64,000 nt of DNA from a virus: positions 18,796-82,795 of IMG/VR virus record IMGVR_UViG_3300036780_000414. The stretch is one strand, 5' to 3'. Positions within the stretch are counted from its first letter, which is position 1, and every line of letters begins with the position of its first letter. The translations under genes were made by a program, and so were the position numbers. A model generated the notes under the pieces. The model was not told the DNA's origin. It saw only the letters and a list, made by a program, of their open reading frames with translations, and searched no databases. This document shows, one piece after another, positions 14,401 through 21,726 of the stretch.

Positions 14401-15686
14401 GATCCTGTTCCCTCACTGGTCGCAGCCGCTGCGACGGGAGGCGTCGCGATGGTCGCAGGTGCGACGCTGCCGGTCTCAGCCTGCGTATCCGTGCGACTCT
14501 TAGCGTCGCGGGCGCGTATGTCGTGGATACGCTGCGGCTTCAGGGCTGGGTAGCCGTGGTCGCGGAGGTGTCGCAGTGCGACCAGGTTTGAGTCCGCTGC
14601 GTCGGGGACGTTCGCGAGTACCCAGCGGATTGCGTCGGACTGAGACATCTGCGTAAGGTCCGGCGGCGCGGGTGCGTCATCCCGGTCCTCGTCGTGCGTC
14701 TCCTCGTCCTCATCCTGGTCGCGGTCAGTGTCGCGGCGGGTCGCACTGCCGCCGCCGTGTGCGTCACTATCGGTCGCAGCGGGTGCAAGCTGAGACGCGG
14801 CGAGTGCCTTCGCGAGTCGCAGCTTGATCGCCTCACGCCACGCGTCGAACGCTTCCCCTGGCTGGCCGAGGCCCGGCACGAACACCAGCAGCCCCAGCCG
14901 GGGCAGCGGCTCAACCCGCTCACGGCTCTTGATCCCGTGCTGCGCGCGGCGTGCCTCTCTGCGGGCGGCAGAGAGCACCAGGTGAACGATTGTGTACGCG
15001 GCAAGGCTCATGACGGGGAAGAACACTTCGGCCGTCACGTTGCCGCTCTGGAGCGCGTAGCGCCAGTTAATCCAGGCGCCTGTTGCCACCAGGCCAGCGG
15101 ACACCACCCGGAAGCCGAAACCGGACTCGCCCTTGTCGATCTGCATCAGGGCAAGGAGGGTGCAGGCCAGGGCGGCAACATCGAGTGCGACCGGCACCAT
15201 CAGGGCGCGGACCCACAGCCAGTGCAGGTCATTCAGTGCCCACTCGTACTCGCCGGTCCAGCTCATGTACCCGACGCAGAACAGTACGGCAGCTAGCGCC
15301 GCGTATGCGGCGATGCGGCGGCCGGTAGTCGCAAACCCGACGCGCTCATAATGGCGGCCGGTCGCATGCGACACCAGCTCGCGTGCCCGCTTACGCAGTG
15401 CGTCCCTGGCTGAGTCACGCTGGTCGCGGCGGGCGGCCTTGCGTGCGTCACGTGAGACCCTGGGCTGCGTCGCCTTGCGACCGTGGGGCGTCGCAGGTGT
15501 CGCGGGCTGAGTTGCCGGTGACTCGGGTTGCGTAGCCGGTGCGACCGGCTGCGTCTCCTCTTGAGTACCCGGTGCGCCGGTTGCGTCAGCTGGTGGTGTC
15601 GCACCTGGGGCCGGATGGTCGCTGTCTTCCTCACGGTGTCGCAGCTGCGTCCACGGTGGTCGCAGCTCCGTCGGCTTGAGTCGCAT
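14397..15686 (-). CDS. DUF2637 / SpdB-like membrane protein with flanking disordered arms
   Basis: 429 residues. Residues 1-120 are Pro/Thr/Ala/Gln-rich then Arg-rich. Four membrane helices lie at about 124-144, 160-182, 193-207 and 221-239. The tail (290-429) is Asp/Glu-, Thr- and Ala-rich with a small helical part (SQSDAIRWVLANVPDA). The layout fits DUF2637 proteins, common on Streptomyces plasmids and phages, some linked with plasmid spreading (Spd). The DNA is peculiar: GTCGCA/TGCGAC occurs 21 times, clustered in both arms, in several frames and using the otherwise rare codons CGA and TCG. It may act as a binding array as well as a gene. Confidence 0.75.
   Translation of the reverse strand: MRLKPTELRPPWTQLRHREEDSDHPAPGATPPADATGAPGTQEETQPVAPATQPESPATQPATPATPHGRKATQPRVSRDARKAARRDQRDSARDALRKRARELVSHATGRHYERVGFATTGRRIAAYAALAAVLFCVGYMSWTGEYEWALNDLHWLWVRALMVPVALDVAALACTLLALMQIDKGESGFGFRVVSAGLVATGAWINWRYALQSGNVTAEVFFPVMSLAAYTIVHLVLSAARREARRAQHGIKSRERVEPLPRLGLLVFVPGLGQPGEAFDAWREAIKLRLAKALAASQLAPAATDSDAHGGGSATRRDTDRDQDEDEETHDEDRDDAPAPPDLTQMSQSDAIRWVLANVPDAADSNLVALRHLRDHGYPALKPQRIHDIRARDAKSRTDTQAETGSVAPATIATPPVAAAATSEGTGS
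14419..15685. repeat. dispersed hexamer array GTCGCA/TGCGAC (21 copies)
   Basis: Starts of exact copies: 14419, 14430, 14452, 14460, 14492, 14570, 14577, 14740, 14773, 14816, 15186, 15328, 15361, 15367, 15476, 15490, 15540, 15598, 15638, 15659, 15680. Thirteen read GTCGCA and eight TGCGAC; 15361-15372 is the full 12-bp palindrome. One-mismatch copies (GTCGCG, TGCGTC) are also frequent. The membrane-helix part (14822-15327) has only one copy. Elsewhere in the window the hexamer appears sparsely. Confidence 0.85.
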
Positions 15687-15692
15687 GACTAC

Positions 15693-16070
15693 TCACCCCT
15701 CCCAGGCCACAGGCTCAGCGGTGATCGTCGTCCCCGGCCCGCGCACCCAGCGGGCCGCCGGCTTAACCTGGCGGCCGTCGATGCTCACCACGACACCGCC
15801 GGACTGGTACGCCTCGTACGCCCACAGGCCCGGCTCCTCGAACGTCACCAGGCGGGCGGTGACGAGTGCCTTGACCGGCAGGCTGTGCGGTGGGACCGCC
15901 ATCCGCAGGTCACGGACGACGCTGTAGTGCGCGCCTGCCTTCTGGAGCATCGCGTCAAGGTGGTTCTTCGTCTGGGCGACCGCGACCAGGTACGCCTGGC
16001 CGATGGTCCTGTCGCGGGTCAGCCACTCGTGCGGGACGATCGTCATGCCGCGTGAGACGTACAGCTTCAT
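15693..16070 (-). CDS. hypothetical protein, 125 aa
   Basis: ATG 16070 follows GAGAGAGGG. Starts MKLYVSRGMTIVPHEWL, then TIGQAYLVAVAQTKNHLDAML and beta-like C-terminal half. No motif recognised. Lies 6 bp upstream of the DUF2637 gene and probably shares its mRNA. Confidence 0.65.
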   Translation of the reverse strand: MKLYVSRGMTIVPHEWLTRDRTIGQAYLVAVAQTKNHLDAMLQKAGAHYSVVRDLRMAVPPHSLPVKALVTARLVTFEEPGLWAYEAYQSGGVVVSIDGRQVKPAARWVRGPGTTITAEPVAWEG

Positions 16071-16121
16071 CGGTGCCCTCTCTCCCTGGGTAGTCATCGG
16101 TTGGCGTCTCCTGTCTCTCGG

Positions 16122-16394
16122 TTACTCACTGGTTTCGGTCAGCTTGACCTGGAAGGCGCGGGTAGTCCCGTTGGTGAGCTGCACGCGGATCACGGTCACC
16201 GTGGCGCTGACGGCCTCACCGGTGACCTCACTGACCTCGTCCGGCTGGCCGGTCAGCTCCGGGCGGGCCTGGCCGGTGACGAGTGCGTGCTGCACGGCGG
16301 CGGCGATCATCCGCTTCACGTCGTCGTCCAGCTCGTCCAGCTGCGGCAGGTGATTGAACCGCTTATCCGGGTTAGCCCTGTACGGTCGCGCCAT
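16122..16394 (-). CDS. hypothetical protein, 90 aa
   Basis: N-terminal helical region (NHLPQLDELDDDVKRMIAAAVQHALV) and C-terminal beta hairpins (SATVTVIRVQLTNGTTRAFQVKL). It overlaps the upstream gene by 23 bp. Unknown. Confidence 0.6.
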   Translation of the reverse strand: MARPYRANPDKRFNHLPQLDELDDDVKRMIAAAVQHALVTGQARPELTGQPDEVSEVTGEAVSATVTVIRVQLTNGTTRAFQVKLTETSE

Positions 16395-16683
16395 CCGGTC
16401 CCCCCTCTTCTGCGGCCTGCGGGCTCTCGGGGAGCAGCTCAGCGCGGATCTTGCTGGTGCGCGTGAAGTAGCCGGCGGTGTCCTCGGGCGGCATGTCGGC
16501 TACCGCTGCCTCCCACTCGGAGCGCACTTGGTCAAGGTCACGCTGGAGCTGGAGGGTGCTGCGGTACAGCTCGACGGCCCTGGCCCCCTTCGCGCTCCAC
16601 GTGTGCCTGGCGACGCCCCTCAGCGGGCGACCCTCAGCAGGTGCGGTTTCCTCCTGGGTTGGGGTGTCCTCGGTGCCTGTCAT
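16372..16683 (-). CDS. hypothetical coiled-coil protein, 103 aa
   Basis: Thr/Glu-rich start, then a long helix with heptad character (AVELYRSTLQLQRDLDQV, SEWEAAVADM). Ends Gly/Glu-rich. Unknown function. Confidence 0.6.
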   Translation of the reverse strand: MTGTEDTPTQEETAPAEGRPLRGVARHTWSAKGARAVELYRSTLQLQRDLDQVRSEWEAAVADMPPEDTAGYFTRTSKIRAELLPESPQAAEEGGPDGATVQG

Positions 16684-16695
16684 GCGGTGATCCTC

Positions 16696-17118
16696 CTAGT
16701 TGGCCCGCCGGATCTTCATCCGGTAGTCAGCGACGATGGCGTCCACCGTCTCGGTGGTGGTGCCATACTCGATCCCGGTCCGCGCCGGGGTCCACCCGTG
16801 CATCAGCACGGCCTCAGCGACCGCTGTCAGGTAGGTGGCGGTGTGGTTCTCCCAGCCGGGGTCTACCTTGGCGGCGACCGTGCGCAGCGGCATGCGGCGC
16901 ATCCAGTCGGTGAGCTTGTTCGCGTCGTAGCCGGTGCCGTCGCCGTCGAGCACGTCACCCAGGGTGGTTAGCATCCGGTCGGCGCTGGCGGTGGCACCGC
17001 GCTCAGGCAGCTGATGCTGGGCGGCCAGTGCGCGTACCCGGCTTACCTGCTCAGCTGTCGGCCTGGTGCTGGCGTCGTAGTGGCGGGTGATCGACCCCCG
17101 CGCGCTGCGGCGCGGCAC
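16696..17118 (-). CDS. HTH-like hypothetical protein, 140 aa
   Basis: GTG 17118 overlaps the stop of a 10-codon leader (TAGTG). Helical throughout; the C-terminal ARTGIEYGTTTETVDAIVADYRMKI looks like a helix-turn-helix or Ig-like repressor segment, but this is not certain. Translation seems coupled to the leader at 17118-17150. Confidence 0.55.
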   Translation of the reverse strand: MPRRSARGSITRHYDASTRPTAEQVSRVRALAAQHQLPERGATASADRMLTTLGDVLDGDGTGYDANKLTDWMRRMPLRTVAAKVDPGWENHTATYLTAVAEAVLMHGWTPARTGIEYGTTTETVDAIVADYRMKIRRAN

Positions 17119-17150
17119 TACCGGTCACCCTCACGGGTTATCGCCATCAT
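17118..17150 (-). CDS. 10-residue leader peptide
   Basis: MMAITREGDR, starting at ATG 17150 with the best ribosome site of the region (GAGAGAGGG) and stopping in a TAGTG overlap with the GTG start of the next gene. Too short to fold; probably a translational coupling leader. Confidence 0.4.
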   Translation of the reverse strand: MMAITREGDR

Positions 17151-17174
17151 GTTCGGTTCCCTCTCTCGCCCGTT

Positions 17175-17195
17175 ACGCTACCACGCACACGTGGG
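17175..17195 (-). promoter_or_regulatory. promoter with CACGTG element
   Basis: Minus strand CACGTG (17188-17193) then TGCGTGG and TAGCGT (17175-17180). About 25 bp before the leader ATG. Weaker -10 than others in the family. Confidence 0.5.
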
Positions 17196-17210
17196 TTTTA
17201 GCGGGCTTAC

Positions 17211-17651
17211 TCACTGTGCGGCCAGCAGGTCGTTGCTCTCGTCATGCGGCTGACATCCGCATGACAGCCGCACCCAGTAGCAGGAACCGCCTGCGAAGCC
17301 GGTGTAGCTGCCCCAGTCCATGACGTTGACCTGCCCGTGCTTCGGGCACTCGTCCTCGTCCTCGTTGTCGTCGGTCCAGTCGTGCCAGTCGGCGGCGTCC
17401 AGGCCGAGCGCGGCGGGGCTGATCACCTGGTAACCCTGGCAGCCGATCACGACTGCGCCGTTGGCGACGACGTGCCGCCTGGTGCCGGTGACCACGACGA
17501 CGTAGCTATCGGTCACCGGGCTGCCGTCAGCGCGCACCAGCTCCTCGCACTCGGGGCAGGTGCTGGTGCGCCACCGGCCGATCACGGTCAGGTCTGCGCT
17601 GAGCGCGGCGTTCAGGTAGGCGGCCTGGTCGGTGGTCTTGTAAGGCTTCAT
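17211..17651 (-). CDS. zinc-motif hypothetical protein, 146 aa
   Basis: ATG 17651 after GAGAGAGG. Contains STCPECEEL, then beta strands (SYVVVVTGTRRHVV), ECPKHGQ, and LSCGCQPHDE near the end: enough Cys/His for two zinc sites. A central DDNEDEDE acidic stretch. Unknown role. Confidence 0.65.
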   Translation of the reverse strand: MKPYKTTDQAAYLNAALSADLTVIGRWRTSTCPECEELVRADGSPVTDSYVVVVTGTRRHVVANGAVVIGCQGYQVISPAALGLDAADWHDWTDDNEDEDECPKHGQVNVMDWGSYTGFAGGSCYWVRLSCGCQPHDESNDLLAAQ

Positions 17652-17677
17652 GGGCTGGTTTCCTCTCTCGGGCGGGG

Positions 17678-17980
17678 TCAGTTGACGCGGGGGACGTACC
17701 GGATGGGCTGGCCGTCCTGGTGGCGGGCGCCGGCGCTGGCCCAGCGGTTGTTCCGCTCGGCCGACTGGCGGGCCAGGGTCAGTTCCTGCTGCTCGGGGCT
17801 CAGCACGTCGTGGAATACGCAGTCCAGGTAAGCCTCTTCCAGGTCTGCTACCGTGCCGCGCATCCAGTAGTTCGCTTCCACGGTCACGCGGGGGAGGTGC
17901 AGCGATATCGCGCTTAGCAGCTCGCGCTTGGTCATCCCCATGGTGGGCTTCCTGCGTACTCGCCCTCTGGTGTCTCGCAT
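17678..17980 (-). CDS. hypothetical protein, 100 aa
   Basis: ATG 17980 after GAGGAG, with ATG 17941 as alternative. Basic N-terminus, then KRELLSAISLHLPRVTVEAN and a Glu/Gln/Arg-rich helix. No motif. Lies between two zinc-type small genes. Confidence 0.6.
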   Translation of the reverse strand: MRDTRGRVRRKPTMGMTKRELLSAISLHLPRVTVEANYWMRGTVADLEEAYLDCVFHDVLSPEQQELTLARQSAERNNRWASAGARHQDGQPIRYVPRVN

Positions 17981-18005
17981 GCTGCTCGTCTCCTCTGCTG
18001 CCCGG

Positions 18006-18320
18006 TTACCGGGCTTGGTGGTCCGCCGCCGCCAGGCAGCGCTTGCAGGTGACCGGCTTGGCGGTCTCCCGGTAGGTGGTGCGCTTGCGGCCTGTGGTCC
18101 CGAGGCCGGTGCTGTGACCGGGCTGGCACAGGGGCCGCTTGCCGCTTGGCATCGGTGCGTGCACGGCTCCCCCGGTGACTGCGGTCAGGTTCGTCACGGG
18201 GTCACCTCCCTTGGCGTCGCGTCGCAGGCTGGCCTGGTCTCGGCAGTCCGCGCAGTAGGCCAGGAAGTGCAGCTCGCACTGCTCACCGCTGGTCCAGGCG
18301 GTCACGGTCATTGCGGTCAC
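18006..18320 (-). CDS. zinc-motif hypothetical protein, 104 aa
   Basis: GTG 18320 chosen: GAGAGAGG lies 6 nt upstream, while ATG 18311 is too far. YCADCRDQ, LCQPGH and VTCKRC supply Cys/His pairs. Basic central part (TTGRKRTTY). First gene of the unit behind the promoter at 18347. Confidence 0.65.
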   Translation of the reverse strand: MTAMTVTAWTSGEQCELHFLAYCADCRDQASLRRDAKGGDPVTNLTAVTGGAVHAPMPSGKRPLCQPGHSTGLGTTGRKRTTYRETAKPVTCKRCLAAADHQAR

Positions 18321-18340
18321 TGGGGGCCTCTCTCTCTTAC

Positions 18341-18372
18341 AACCCCAGTATACCACCCACATGTGAGGAGTA
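18341..18372 (-). promoter_or_regulatory. strong promoter with CACATGTG element
   Basis: Minus strand CACATGTG (18358-18365), GGTGG, TATACT (18347-18352), GGGGTTGTAA. One of the clearest members of the family. Start codon 18320. Confidence 0.8.
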
Positions 18373-18401
18373 GGAGGGGGCGGGGAGGTAAGTTACGGCA
18401 G

Positions 18402-18425
18402 CTCACACGTTGGCCCTGCTAGGAT
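18402..18425 (+). promoter_or_regulatory. promoter for secreted protein gene
   Basis: CTCACACGTTGG followed by TAGGAT at 18420-18425, about 70 bp before the plus-strand start at 18498. It is a looser relative of the CACATGTG family and lies back-to-back with the leftward promoter at 18347. Confidence 0.4.
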
Positions 18426-18497
18426 CTGCATCACCACGCACGTGAGGGAAAGGAAGCGCCCGCCCTGTCCCCCGCGCACAGAGAGAGGAAGCACCAG

Positions 18498-19268
18498 ATG
18501 CCTAACAGGCGTGCCGTCATCGCACTCGCGTCAGCGGGTGCCCTCGCAGCCGCGATCCCGCTCACGCTCACCGCGTCCAGCGCCAGCGCCGTCACCGTCC
18601 AGTGCCAGAACACGCCCCGGCCCGTATCCGGTCCCGTAGGGTGCGGGACGTTCTTCCTCCCGCAGGTCGGCTACCCGCACGCCACCAGCGCCCTCGCGCT
18701 CAGCGCCGCCGGGTCCAGCTTCGGCAGCCGCGCCGAGGTCGAGCCGATGAACGGCAGCCCGATGCAGGACTGGACCGCCTACCAGGTCTGCACCGGCCTC
18801 ACCCAGGACCGTTCCGCGGCCGCCCCGTGCGGCTCAGGCGGGAAGGTCGTCGCCGGGGAACTCGTGCTGCGGCTGTCTCCCGGCGGCACGCAGCCCGCCG
18901 GGGGTGTCAACAGCTTCCACTCGCTGTGCCTGGTAGACGACAACGGCCGGGTGGGGCTCGGCTGGTGCCAGTCCGGGGCGGCGTTCTACGACGAAGGGTT
19001 CCCCAACCCGCCGGACAGCAACGGGGTCCCGCCGGTTGTCAGCCGTCCGAACCCGTCCGAGACGTGGAAGCTCGTCAAGGCGGGCAAGGCCGTCATCATG
19101 GTCAACGTGTACTCCGGTCGCGCGCTCGACGACGCGGCGAACGGCGGCCCGTCGCACAAGCTGATCACGTACGAGCGGAACGGCCTGGCAGACCAGGACT
19201 GGGAGACGGCCGGCTGCACGGCACCGTACACTAGCGAGCCCGGCGCGTACGGCTGCATCACCGGGTAG
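18498..19268 (+). CDS. secreted ricin-B-lectin-like protein (cargo gene)
   Basis: 256 residues from ATG 18498 after GAGAGAGG. A Sec signal peptide is plain: Arg4-Arg5, hydrophobic 6-26, cleavage likely after SASA (31). The mature part has paired Cys (35/47, 81/93 and others) and closes with WKLVKAGKAVIMVNVYSG, RALDD and DQDWE, the kind of QxW-type repeats seen in ricin-type beta-trefoil lectins. It is the only plus-strand gene inside the 37-kb minus block and has its own promoter and terminator, so it looks like a cargo gene (moron). It may bind carbohydrate outside the infected cell. Lectin call is tentative; secretion is well supported. Confidence 0.7.
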   Translation: MPNRRAVIALASAGALAAAIPLTLTASSASAVTVQCQNTPRPVSGPVGCGTFFLPQVGYPHATSALALSAAGSSFGSRAEVEPMNGSPMQDWTAYQVCTGLTQDRSAAAPCGSGGKVVAGELVLRLSPGGTQPAGGVNSFHSLCLVDDNGRVGLGWCQSGAAFYDEGFPNPPDSNGVPPVVSRPNPSETWKLVKAGKAVIMVNVYSGRALDDAANGGPSHKLITYERNGLADQDWETAGCTAPYTSEPGAYGCITG

Positions 19269-19520
19269 GACCAGGGACGTGCGCGGATCACGGGAGGCTG
19301 GTGCCGGCGCCCGTGGGAGTACCAGGTACGCAGCAGAAGCACCCGGCGCGGGTGAGGTGGCCACCGGCCCCGCGCCTAGCCTGGGGTTGTAAAGCCTCGT
19401 GAGCCCCCGCCAACGCGCTGGTCTCCTACGGGAGGGTAAAAGGGGCGGCAGATGACCGGGGCAAGTGGCGAGGAAGGGTGACGGGCGCTCCTGCTGCGGC
19501 CTGGTGCTGACAAAAGACGC
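19269..19520. other. 252-bp non-coding stretch after secreted protein gene
   Basis: No frame with a ribosome site on either strand. The sequence is less G+C biased than genes nearby and leads into the terminator at 19521. It could be a long 3' UTR or hold a small RNA; nothing specific seen. Confidence 0.4.
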
Positions 19521-19560
19521 GAGACGCCCCCTGCTTTCCGCTCAGGGGGCGTCTCGTTTT
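19521..19560. terminator. bidirectional rho-independent terminator
   Basis: GAGACGCCCCCTG (19521-19533) pairs perfectly with 19543-19555, followed by TTTT on the plus strand; the minus strand reads TTTTG after the stem region as well. Ends the secreted-protein transcript and the leftward one. Confidence 0.85.
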
Positions 19561-19620
19561 ACCGGCTAAGACCAGCTCCCGTGCTGGGAGCGGCAGATCG
19601 AGCCTGGCTGGCCGCCGGGC

Positions 19621-19929
19621 CTACAGGTAGTCAGGGGACGGGGTGACCATCTCCTCGCGCCGCAGGGACGGTGCCGCCTCGGCTTTGCGGGTGCCGGCCA
19701 GCCGCCACGCCGCCGGGAGCGGGAAGCCGGCGGACAGCCAGTCGTCTAGCAGGTCCACGCACTGCACCAGGTCCGCGGACTCCGCTTCGGTCAGGCCGCC
19801 GTTCTCAACGTATGCGTGCAGCAGGTCACGGATCTGATCGTGCAGCATGTCCGGGTCAGGCTGGTCATCGCCGCCTTCCCAGTCGAACAGCGGCTCAGGG
19901 CCTGCGTACTGGTCACCGGGGTCAGTCAT
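19621..19929 (-). CDS. acidic hypothetical protein, 102 aa
   Basis: Asp/Glu-rich, with a helical core (DMLHDQIRDLLHAYVENGG, ESADLVQCVDLLDDWL). Start ATG 19929 overlaps the stop of 19926-20258. Last gene of its unit before the terminator at 19521. Confidence 0.65.
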   Translation of the reverse strand: MTDPGDQYAGPEPLFDWEGGDDQPDPDMLHDQIRDLLHAYVENGGLTEAESADLVQCVDLLDDWLSAGFPLPAAWRLAGTRKAEAAPSLRREEMVTPSPDYL

Positions 19930-20258
19930 CCGGCTACTTCCCTGATGACGGCGATCTCAGCGACCCGGTAGCCGGTCGGGGTAGAGGTGAGGTGCCATTT
20001 CCGGCAGCCGGGGCAACGGTAACTCCAGCGCTTGACACGCTTCTGCTCCCACAGGCTGGCGACGGCCTGGAGCGCGGACCTCTCGGTGGGGTAGGTGCCC
20101 TTGGCCTGCTTGTTGCAGACGCGGGCCCAGCCGCGCCTGCGGTGCTTGTAGCGGAGCCGGCCGCAGCGCTCGGAGCAGTACAGCTTCTGGCCGCCGCCGA
20201 GTACCGTCGTGTCAGCGTCGTCCCAGCAGAACACGCCCCCGCAGTACAGGCAGACCAT
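19926..20258 (-). CDS. double zinc-ribbon protein, 110 aa
   Basis: Begins CLYCGGVFCWDD ... LYCSERCGRLRYKHRRR, a treble-clef or FCS-like finger with a basic tail, and has a second site YRCPGCRKWH. The Arg/Lys-rich segment between suggests nucleic-acid contact. Function unknown. Confidence 0.65.
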   Translation of the reverse strand: MVCLYCGGVFCWDDADTTVLGGGQKLYCSERCGRLRYKHRRRGWARVCNKQAKGTYPTERSALQAVASLWEQKRVKRWSYRCPGCRKWHLTSTPTGYRVAEIAVIREVAG

Positions 20259-20260
20259 GG

Positions 20261-20473
20261 CTAGGCGTGCTCATGCGGGATGCCGAGCAGGTCCAGTGCC
20301 TGCTCAAGCACCAGGGCGGTGTGCATCTCGAACAGTTCCTCTGCTGAGTCGTTGTCGTCGTCCTGGTAGGCGCTGATGGTGTCGTTGTCCAGCACCAGTA
20401 CCGGCAGCGGGCGGCCGAAGTCCCTGGCCCGGTCGCATTCCGCCTTGAGTTCGGCCAGCGTCTGGTAGATCAC
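20261..20473 (-). CDS. small acidic protein, 70 aa
   Basis: Helix, strand (PVLVLDNDTISAY), acidic run DDDNDSAEELFEM, helix. ATG 20473 overlaps the upstream stop. Unknown. Confidence 0.6.
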   Translation of the reverse strand: MIYQTLAELKAECDRARDFGRPLPVLVLDNDTISAYQDDDNDSAEELFEMHTALVLEQALDLLGIPHEHA

Positions 20474-20676
20474 GGTCGCTTGTACCTCCGGTCATAGAAC
20501 AGGGTGTCGCCTTCGAGGCGCGGCAGCGGGCCGGCGGCCGGGTCGGACAGCTCCCAGCCTGACTCGGTGAGCCGGGGGTAGCCGGGCGGGCACTTATTAC
20601 CGTCGTCGCAGACATGGCCTGCGTAGTCGAACCCGCCGGGGCACGTCCTGCGGCTGGACTCGTCGGTGTCACGCAT
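20470..20676 (-). CDS. small Cys-containing protein, 68 aa
   Basis: ATG 20676, overlapping the upstream gene by 8 bp. RRTCPGGFDYAGHVCDDGNKCPPG holds three Cys and a His in a compact loop. Rest is short and polar. Unknown. Confidence 0.6.
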   Translation of the reverse strand: MRDTDESSRRTCPGGFDYAGHVCDDGNKCPPGYPRLTESGWELSDPAAGPLPRLEGDTLFYDRRYKRP

Positions 20677-20911
20677 CGGTGGCTGCCTCCCTGTTGGTTT
20701 CGGCCGGGACTGCGGCCCGCCTGTCGAGTGCGATCTTCGTGAACAGGCCGACCGAACCGCCCATCGTGCGGAAGTCGGTGAGCGCCACCCACTCGTCGTC
20801 GGACAGCGGCCGGGGGTTGGGTGCCTCGCAGCGGACGCATACCGGGGTGCGCAGGCCAGGTGCACCGTAGACACTGAACCAATGCCGCCGGCCGTACTTG
20901 CAGCCGCTCAT
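20669..20911 (-). CDS. zinc-motif protein, 80 aa
   Basis: ATG 20911 (ATGA). SGCKYGRRHWFSVYGAPG then PVCVRCEAPNPRPLSDDEW: a CxxC plus upstream Cys/His. Long helical tail. Unknown. Confidence 0.6.
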   Translation of the reverse strand: MSGCKYGRRHWFSVYGAPGLRTPVCVRCEAPNPRPLSDDEWVALTDFRTMGGSVGLFTKIALDRRAAVPAETNREAATDA

Positions 20912-21228
20912 GACTGCGGCCCGGTGTGCTCGCACGGGCACAGCGCGTCGGCCAGTGAGTTTCCGGGGAACAGCCTCGCTGAGCACCCGTGCTCTTTGTG
21001 CAGCGACCAGAGGTGCCAGCACGCCTCGCAGTTCGTAGCGCTAGGCTGGCTGGCCCTCTCGTCAGCGCGGATCATCGGCTCGATCGCCTCGACGATCGCA
21101 CGGGCGATCGCCATGCGCTCGCTCAGCGGCACGAACCACTCATCGCCGGACATCATCTCGCTGAGCTTGTTGAAAGCGACCGCGTTGACGCGGTACCCGA
21201 TGCTGGCCGGGTCGACGGTGCCGCTCAC
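20908..21228 (-). CDS. hypothetical protein with Cys/His cluster, 106 aa
   Basis: GTG 21228 (GTGA overlap). Helical first half (SERMAIARAIVEAIEPMI), then NCEACWHLWSLHKEHGC and LCPCEHTG, a dense Cys/His cluster likely to hold zinc. Unknown function. Confidence 0.6.
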   Translation of the reverse strand: MSGTVDPASIGYRVNAVAFNKLSEMMSGDEWFVPLSERMAIARAIVEAIEPMIRADERASQPSATNCEACWHLWSLHKEHGCSARLFPGNSLADALCPCEHTGPQS

Positions 21229-21524
21229 GGGTCCCACCCATGTCCTTGCTCGATCTTGATCCGGGCGAGGAGCCCGGCATCCAGCGCCTGGCCCCAGTAC
21301 AGGCGGACACCCGCCTGCACGATGGTCCGGCCGGGTTGCCGGCAAGCGTCGTGGACCTCGTAAGCCCAGCGGCATGCCCCGTCCTTGTAGACCTTCAGCC
21401 GGAACCTGCACCAGGTGCCGCCGAATGCGATCCGCACATTCGGGTCACCCGCTCGCAGCGGCACGCGCACGTTCACGGTGAACGGCATGTCCGGCAGCAG
21501 GTGCGCCAGCGGGTCGTCAGCCAT
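21225..21524 (-). CDS. hypothetical beta-rich protein, 99 aa
   Basis: Beta strands (FTVNVRVPLRAGDPNVRIAFGG) and a basic patch (CRFRLKVYKDGACRWAY). ATG 21524. Overlaps the following gene by 4 bp. Unknown. Confidence 0.6.
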   Translation of the reverse strand: MADDPLAHLLPDMPFTVNVRVPLRAGDPNVRIAFGGTWCRFRLKVYKDGACRWAYEVHDACRQPGRTIVQAGVRLYWGQALDAGLLARIKIEQGHGWDP

Positions 21525-21726
21525 TGGTGGCCTCCGGGGTGCCGCTGAGCGTCTTGAGGTAGCCGCCCATTGTGGTCACCGCCTTGATGTCCTGGTCGCC
21601 TGGTACGCCGGACTCGCGGGCGGCTTGCACCCATTCGGCCACGTCGTCCAGCTTCAGCCGCTGGTGCGCGTAGTCAGGAGCTGGCACCATCGTGACCGGC
21701 TCAGGCTTCGGCTTCTTGATCGGCAT
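21517..21726 (-). CDS. small hypothetical protein, 69 aa
   Basis: ATG 21726 overlaps the upstream stop (TGATG). Lys/Pro-rich start MPIKKPKPEP, then helices (QRLKLDDVAEWVQAARESG). Unknown. Confidence 0.6.
   Translation of the reverse strand: MPIKKPKPEPVTMVPAPDYAHQRLKLDDVAEWVQAARESGVPGDQDIKAVTTMGGYLKTLSGTPEATNG

Noticed and set aside
14397-15686. GTCGCA array explained only by an Ala-Thr repeat protein
   Set aside because: Copies also occur as Val-Ala, Leu-Arg and Ser-His contexts with rare codons, so protein repeats alone do not account for it.
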